DNA of 64,000 bases from Thauera propionica. Its GTDB lineage: Bacteria > Pseudomonadota > Gammaproteobacteria > Burkholderiales > Rhodocyclaceae. The DNA lies in contig NZ_NOIH01000010.1 in NCBI RefSeq assembly GCF_002245655.1, positions 120,878-184,877 on the forward strand. Reading direction: 5' to 3'. The translations under genes and the position numbers were made by a program. The notes under the pieces are model-generated. The model was not told the origin of the DNA, made no database searches, and was given only the letters and a program-made list of their open reading frames with translations. Shown here one piece after another: positions 59,515 through 64,000 of this stretch; position 1 is the stretch's first letter, and every line of letters begins with the position of its first letter.

Positions 59515-61530
59515 ATGCAGTCGACCCGCAACGTCAAAGCCCCGGTCTTCAACCCCATCACCGGCGCGATCCGCGCCCTGGCGATGGACGCCGTGCAACA
59601 GGCCAATTCCGGCCACCCCGGCGCGCCGATGGGCATGGCCGAGATCGCCGAAGTGCTGTGGCGCCACCACCTCAAGCACAACCCGGCCAACCCCAAGTGG
59701 GCCGACCGCGACCGTTTCGTGCTGTCGAACGGCCACGGCTCCATGCTCATCTACGCGCTGCTGCACCTGACCGGCTACGACCTGCCGATCGAAGAACTCA
59801 AGCGCTTCCGCCAGCTGCACAGCAAGACGCCGGGCCATCCCGAATACGGCTACGCCCCGGGCGTCGAGACCACCACCGGCCCGCTCGGCCAGGGCATCAC
59901 CAACGCCGTCGGCATGGCGCTCGCCGAGAAGATCCTGGCCGCCGAGTTCAATCGCCCCGGCCACACCGTCGTTGACCACCGCACCTGGGTGTTCCTGGGC
60001 GACGGCTGCCTGATGGAAGGCATCTCGCACGAAGCCTGCTCGCTCGCCGGCACCTGGGGCCTGGGCAAGCTGACCGCCTTCTACGACGACAACAACATCT
60101 CCATCGACGGCCACGTCGAAGGCTGGTTCACCGACGACACCCCCAAGCGCTTCGAAGCCTACGGCTGGCAGGTGATCCGCGACGTGCAGGGCCACGACCC
60201 GGTGGCAATCGAAGCAGCCATCCAGCAGGCCAAGGCCGACCCCTCGCGCCCGACGCTGATCTGCTGCAAGACCATCATCGGTGCTGGCGCCCCCAACAAG
60301 CAGGACAGCCACGACGTCCATGGTGCTCCGCTCGGCGCGGCCGAGATCGAGGCCGCCCGTGCCCACATCGGCTGGACGCATGCGCCCTTCGAGATCCCCG
60401 CCGACGTCTATGCCGCCTGGGACGCCCGCACCAAGGGTGCCTCGCTCGAAGGCCAATGGAACGCCGCCTTCGCCGCCTATCGCGCCGCGCACCCCGAACT
60501 CGCCGCCGAGTTCGAGCGCCGCATGGCCGGTGAGCTACCCGCCGACTGGGATGCCCATGTCGCCGCGGTGCTCGCCAAGGTCGTCGACAAGGCCGAGACC
60601 ATCGCCACCCGCAAGGCCAGCCAGAACAGCATCGAAGCCTACGCACCCAAGCTGCCCGAACTACTTGGCGGCTCGGCCGACCTCGCAGGCTCCAACCTCA
60701 CGCTGTGGTCGGGTGCCAAGGGCGTCAGCAAGACCAGCGGCGGCAACTACGTGTATTACGGCGTGCGCGAGTTCGGCATGGCGGCGATCGCCAACGGCGT
60801 CGCGCTGCACGGCGGCCTCATCCCCTACACCGCCACCTTCCTGATGTTCAGCGAGTACGCGCGCAACGCCCTGCGCATGGCCGCGCTGATGAAGGTGCGC
60901 CAGATCTTCGTGTTCACCCACGACTCGGTCGGCCTCGGCGAAGACGGCCCCACCCACCAACCGGTGGAGCAGACCGCCACCCTGCGCCTGATCCCCAACA
61001 TGGACGTATGGCGCCCCTGCGACACTACCGAATCGGCCGTGGCCTGGGCCAGTGCGATCGAGCGCAAGAACGGCCCGACCAGCATGTGCTTCTCGCGCCA
61101 GAACCTGCCCTTCCAGGCCCGTAGCGCAGAGCAGGTCGCCGCAATCCGCAAGGGCGGCTATGTGCTCTCGGAGGCTGCCGGCGGCAAGCCGCAGGCAGTG
61201 ATCCTCGCCACCGGCTCCGAGGTCGCGCTCGCCATGGCCGCTCAGCAGGCACTGGCCGAGCAAGGCGTGGCCGTGCGCGTCGTGTCCATGCCCTCGACCA
61301 ACGTCTTCGACCGCCAGGATGCCGCCTACAAGGCCAGCGTGCTGCCCGCCGGCCTGCCGCGCGTCGCGGTCGAGGCCGGCAGCACCGACGGCTGGTACAA
61401 GTACGTCGGACTGGAAGGCCGCGTGATCGGTATCGACCGCTTCGGCGAATCGGCCCCGGCGGGCGAGCTGTTCAAGTATTTCGGCATCACCGCGGATGCG
61501 GTGGTTCAGGCAGTGAAATCGGTGCTCTGA
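59515..61530 (+). CDS. tkt: Transketolase
   Basis: Thiamine-diphosphate enzyme of 671 residues that moves two-carbon units between sugar phosphates. Markers: [40 protein letters not shown] for TPP and metal, [19 protein letters not shown]. The ATG at 59515 is chosen from the family start; upstream codons in frame are less likely. It lies between prkB and gap. Confidence 0.97.
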   Translation: MQSTRNVKAPVFNPITGAIRALAMDAVQQANSGHPGAPMGMAEIAEVLWRHHLKHNPANPKWADRDRFVLSNGHGSMLIYALLHLTGYDLPIEELKRFRQLHSKTPGHPEYGYAPGVETTTGPLGQGITNAVGMALAEKILAAEFNRPGHTVVDHRTWVFLGDGCLMEGISHEACSLAGTWGLGKLTAFYDDNNISIDGHVEGWFTDDTPKRFEAYGWQVIRDVQGHDPVAIEAAIQQAKADPSRPTLICCKTIIGAGAPNKQDSHDVHGAPLGAAEIEAARAHIGWTHAPFEIPADVYAAWDARTKGASLEGQWNAAFAAYRAAHPELAAEFERRMAGELPADWDAHVAAVLAKVVDKAETIATRKASQNSIEAYAPKLPELLGGSADLAGSNLTLWSGAKGVSKTSGGNYVYYGVREFGMAAIANGVALHGGLIPYTATFLMFSEYARNALRMAALMKVRQIFVFTHDSVGLGEDGPTHQPVEQTATLRLIPNMDVWRPCDTTESAVAWASAIERKNGPTSMCFSRQNLPFQARSAEQVAAIRKGGYVLSEAAGGKPQAVILATGSEVALAMAAQQALAEQGVAVRVVSMPSTNVFDRQDAAYKASVLPAGLPRVAVEAGSTDGWYKYVGLEGRVIGIDRFGESAPAGELFKYFGITADAVVQAVKSVL

Positions 61531-61543
61531 CGACAGACTGGCG

Positions 61544-61574
61544 CGGGAGCGGATCCGGAAGCGGACCGCTCCCG
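61544..61574 (+). promoter_or_regulatory. 9-bp stem-loop between tkt and gap
   Basis: CGGGAGCGG (61544-61552) and CCGCTCCCG (61566-61574), 13-base loop, no T-run. A processing or mRNA-stability hairpin, or a weak terminator helped by Rho. Confidence 0.45.
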
Positions 61575-61665
61575 TTGCACATGAGGGCGCAGTCCGGCGC
61601 TGGCCGGCAGGGCATCAGAAGGATAAACACCCGGTTTTCCAACGTAATTTCAGGGAGAAGCATCG

Positions 61666-62694
<1,029 letters not shown>

Positions 62695-62719
62695 GCCACC
62701 CGGCCATCACAAACCATCG

Positions 62720-62743
62720 ACGCCCTGCCCCGCAGGGCGTTTT
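62720..62743 (+). terminator. Hairpin with short T-tract between gap and pgk
   Basis: ACGCCCTG (62720-62727) pairs with CAGGGCGT (62733-62740), then TTT. Weak terminator or attenuator allowing partial read-through to pgk. Confidence 0.5.
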
Positions 62744-62761
62744 CACGAGACTGACACGATC

Positions 62762-63946
62762 ATGCAAGTCAAGAAGCTCAACGAAATCGACGTCCGCGGC
62801 AAGAAGGTGTTCATCCGCGCCGACCTCAACGTGCCGCAGGACGACGCCGGCAACATCACCGAGGACACGCGCATCCGTGCCTCGATTCCGTCGATCCAGT
62901 ACTGCCTCGACAACGGCGCCGCAGTGATGATCACCTCCCACCTCGGTCGTCCGACCGAAGGCACGGTCGGCCCCGACGACACCCTGGCGCCGGTCGCCGT
63001 GCGCATGGGCCAGCTGCTGCACCGTCCGGTGCGCCTGATCGCCGACTGGGTCGAGGGCGGCTTCGAGGTCAAGCCAGGCGAGGTGGTCCTGCTCGAGAAC
63101 TGCCGCTGCAACGTCGGCGAAAAGAAGAACAACGAAGAACTGGCGAAGAAGATGGCCGCGCTGTGCGACGTCTACGTCAACGACGCCTTCGGTACCGCCC
63201 ACCGCGCCGAGGCCACCACGCACGGCATCGCCCGCTTCGCCCCGGTGGCCTGTGCCGGCATGCTGATGGGCGCCGAGATCGACGCGCTGTCCAAGGCGCT
63301 GCATGCGCCGAAGCGTCCCCTGGTCGCCATCGTCGGCGGCTCCAAGGTGTCGTCCAAGCTGACCATCCTGAAGTCGCTGGCCGACAAGGTCGACCAGCTG
63401 ATCGTGGGGGGCGGCATCGCCAACACCTTCCTGCTCGCTTCCGGCAAGCGCATCGGCGAATCGCTGGCCGAGCCCGAGCTGGTCAAGGAAGCCCAGGCCA
63501 TCATGGACATGATGAAGGCCCGCGGCGCCGAAGTGCCCCTGCCGGTCGACGTCGTCGTCGCCGACGAGGTTTCCGCCCTCGCTCGCGCAAACCGCATTTC
63601 GGTGGACGAAGTCGGCCCGCACGACCGCATCCTCGACGTCGGCCCGAAGACGGCGGCCAAGCTGTCGGAAATCATCGCCAACGCCGGCACCATCGTCTGG
63701 AACGGCCCGGTCGGCGTGTTCGAACTGCCGCAGTTCTCCGGCGGCACCAAGATGATGGCCTCTGCCATCGCCCACTCGGAAGCCTTCTCGATCGCCGGCG
63801 GCGGCGACACCCTCGCAGCCATCGCCAAGTTCCACATCGCAGAAGACGTGGGCTACATCTCGACGGGCGGCGGCGCCTTCCTCGAGTTCCTCGAAGGCAA
63901 GACCCTGCCCGCGATCGCGGCGCTGGAAGAGCGCTTCAGCGCCTGA
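62762..63946 (+). CDS. pgk: Phosphoglycerate kinase
   Basis: 394 residues, standard. Markers: [63 protein letters not shown] and the nucleotide loop [18 protein letters not shown]. Transfers phosphate between 1,3-bisphosphoglycerate and ADP. Ends a prkB-tkt-gap-pgk row usable in both glycolysis and the Calvin cycle. Confidence 0.98.
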   Translation: MQVKKLNEIDVRGKKVFIRADLNVPQDDAGNITEDTRIRASIPSIQYCLDNGAAVMITSHLGRPTEGTVGPDDTLAPVAVRMGQLLHRPVRLIADWVEGGFEVKPGEVVLLENCRCNVGEKKNNEELAKKMAALCDVYVNDAFGTAHRAEATTHGIARFAPVACAGMLMGAEIDALSKALHAPKRPLVAIVGGSKVSSKLTILKSLADKVDQLIVGGGIANTFLLASGKRIGESLAEPELVKEAQAIMDMMKARGAEVPLPVDVVVADEVSALARANRISVDEVGPHDRILDVGPKTAAKLSEIIANAGTIVWNGPVGVFELPQFSGGTKMMASAIAHSEAFSIAGGGDTLAAIAKFHIAEDVGYISTGGGAFLEFLEGKTLPAIAALEERFSA

Positions 63947-63967
63947 TTCGTCACCGCGCCCAGGCAC

Positions 63968-63999
63968 GACAAAGGCCACCCCGCGGGGTGGCCTTTGTC
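63968..63999 (+). terminator. Strong inverted repeat after pgk
   Basis: 15-bp perfect arms (GACAAAGGCCACCCC and its complement) with a two-base centre. GC-rich stem with AAAGG/CCTTT at the base resembles a terminator for pgk, although the stem includes the T's. The window ends one base later. Confidence 0.7.
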
Positions 64000-64000
64000 G

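Overview
The window is a gene-dense, GC-rich stretch of bacterial chromosome. Gene order (hemB / engB / cytochrome c4 / resB-ccsA; glyA-nrdR-ribD; envC-ctpA-moeB; yjgA opposite pmbA), several TRAP transporters and System II cytochrome c maturation point to a betaproteobacterium of the Rhodocyclales, probably Thauera or Azoarcus. This is judged from protein likeness only; no rRNA is present. I saw no IS element, prophage, CRISPR array or tRNA.

Layout. 1-7.4 kb: a minus-strand unit running from a TAXI-type TRAP binding protein through a fused TRAP permease and a DUF1850 protein to the kinase/sigma-54 activator pair dctB-dctD, then the start of a TorR-like regulator. A sequence matching the -24/-12 consensus lies before the unit, so the DctBD pair probably drives its own transporter operon. 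7.7-13.8 kb: an L-2-hydroxyglutarate oxidase-like gene faces a glutarate/lysine-degradation operon (glutaryl-CoA dehydrogenase, CaiB/BaiF CoA-transferase, semialdehyde dehydrogenase) with a divergent LysR gene. Together with the transporter this looks like a C5-dicarboxylate uptake and breakdown island. 13.8-20.5 kb: aroG, msrPQ, a methyltransferase, mog, yjgA, pmbA. 20.6-28.7 kb: two paralogous DctP-type TRAP systems, one with its binding-protein gene turned against its permease genes. 28.8-42.3 kb: housekeeping genes (glyA-nrdR-ribD, moeB, ctpA, envC, an ArsR-rhodanese-glutaredoxin group, secB, gpsA, trmL, comF, a BioC-like methyltransferase, a nucleotidase). 42.3-48.3 kb: hemB, engB, cytochrome c4 and the ResB-CcsA cytochrome c assembly pair. 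48.4-57.6 kb: a frameshifted DUF455 gene, moeA, rpiA, phoU, yggX, a GGDEF protein, argA, a polyphosphate:AMP phosphotransferase and rsmE. 57.6-64 kb: an inositol-phosphatase-like gene, phosphoribulokinase, transketolase, GAPDH and phosphoglycerate kinase, a Calvin-cycle-type series without RuBisCO in view.

The least expected signal is between hemB and engB: a plus-strand segment with a sigma-E-like promoter, a hairpin whose loop carries the same 8-nt string as the anti-Shine-Dalgarno tail of 16S rRNA, and two further hairpins followed by T-tracts. No protein gene lies there on that strand. It is the best candidate for an undescribed element, a small RNA sitting next to engB as Spot 42 and ErsA do in gammaproteobacteria.
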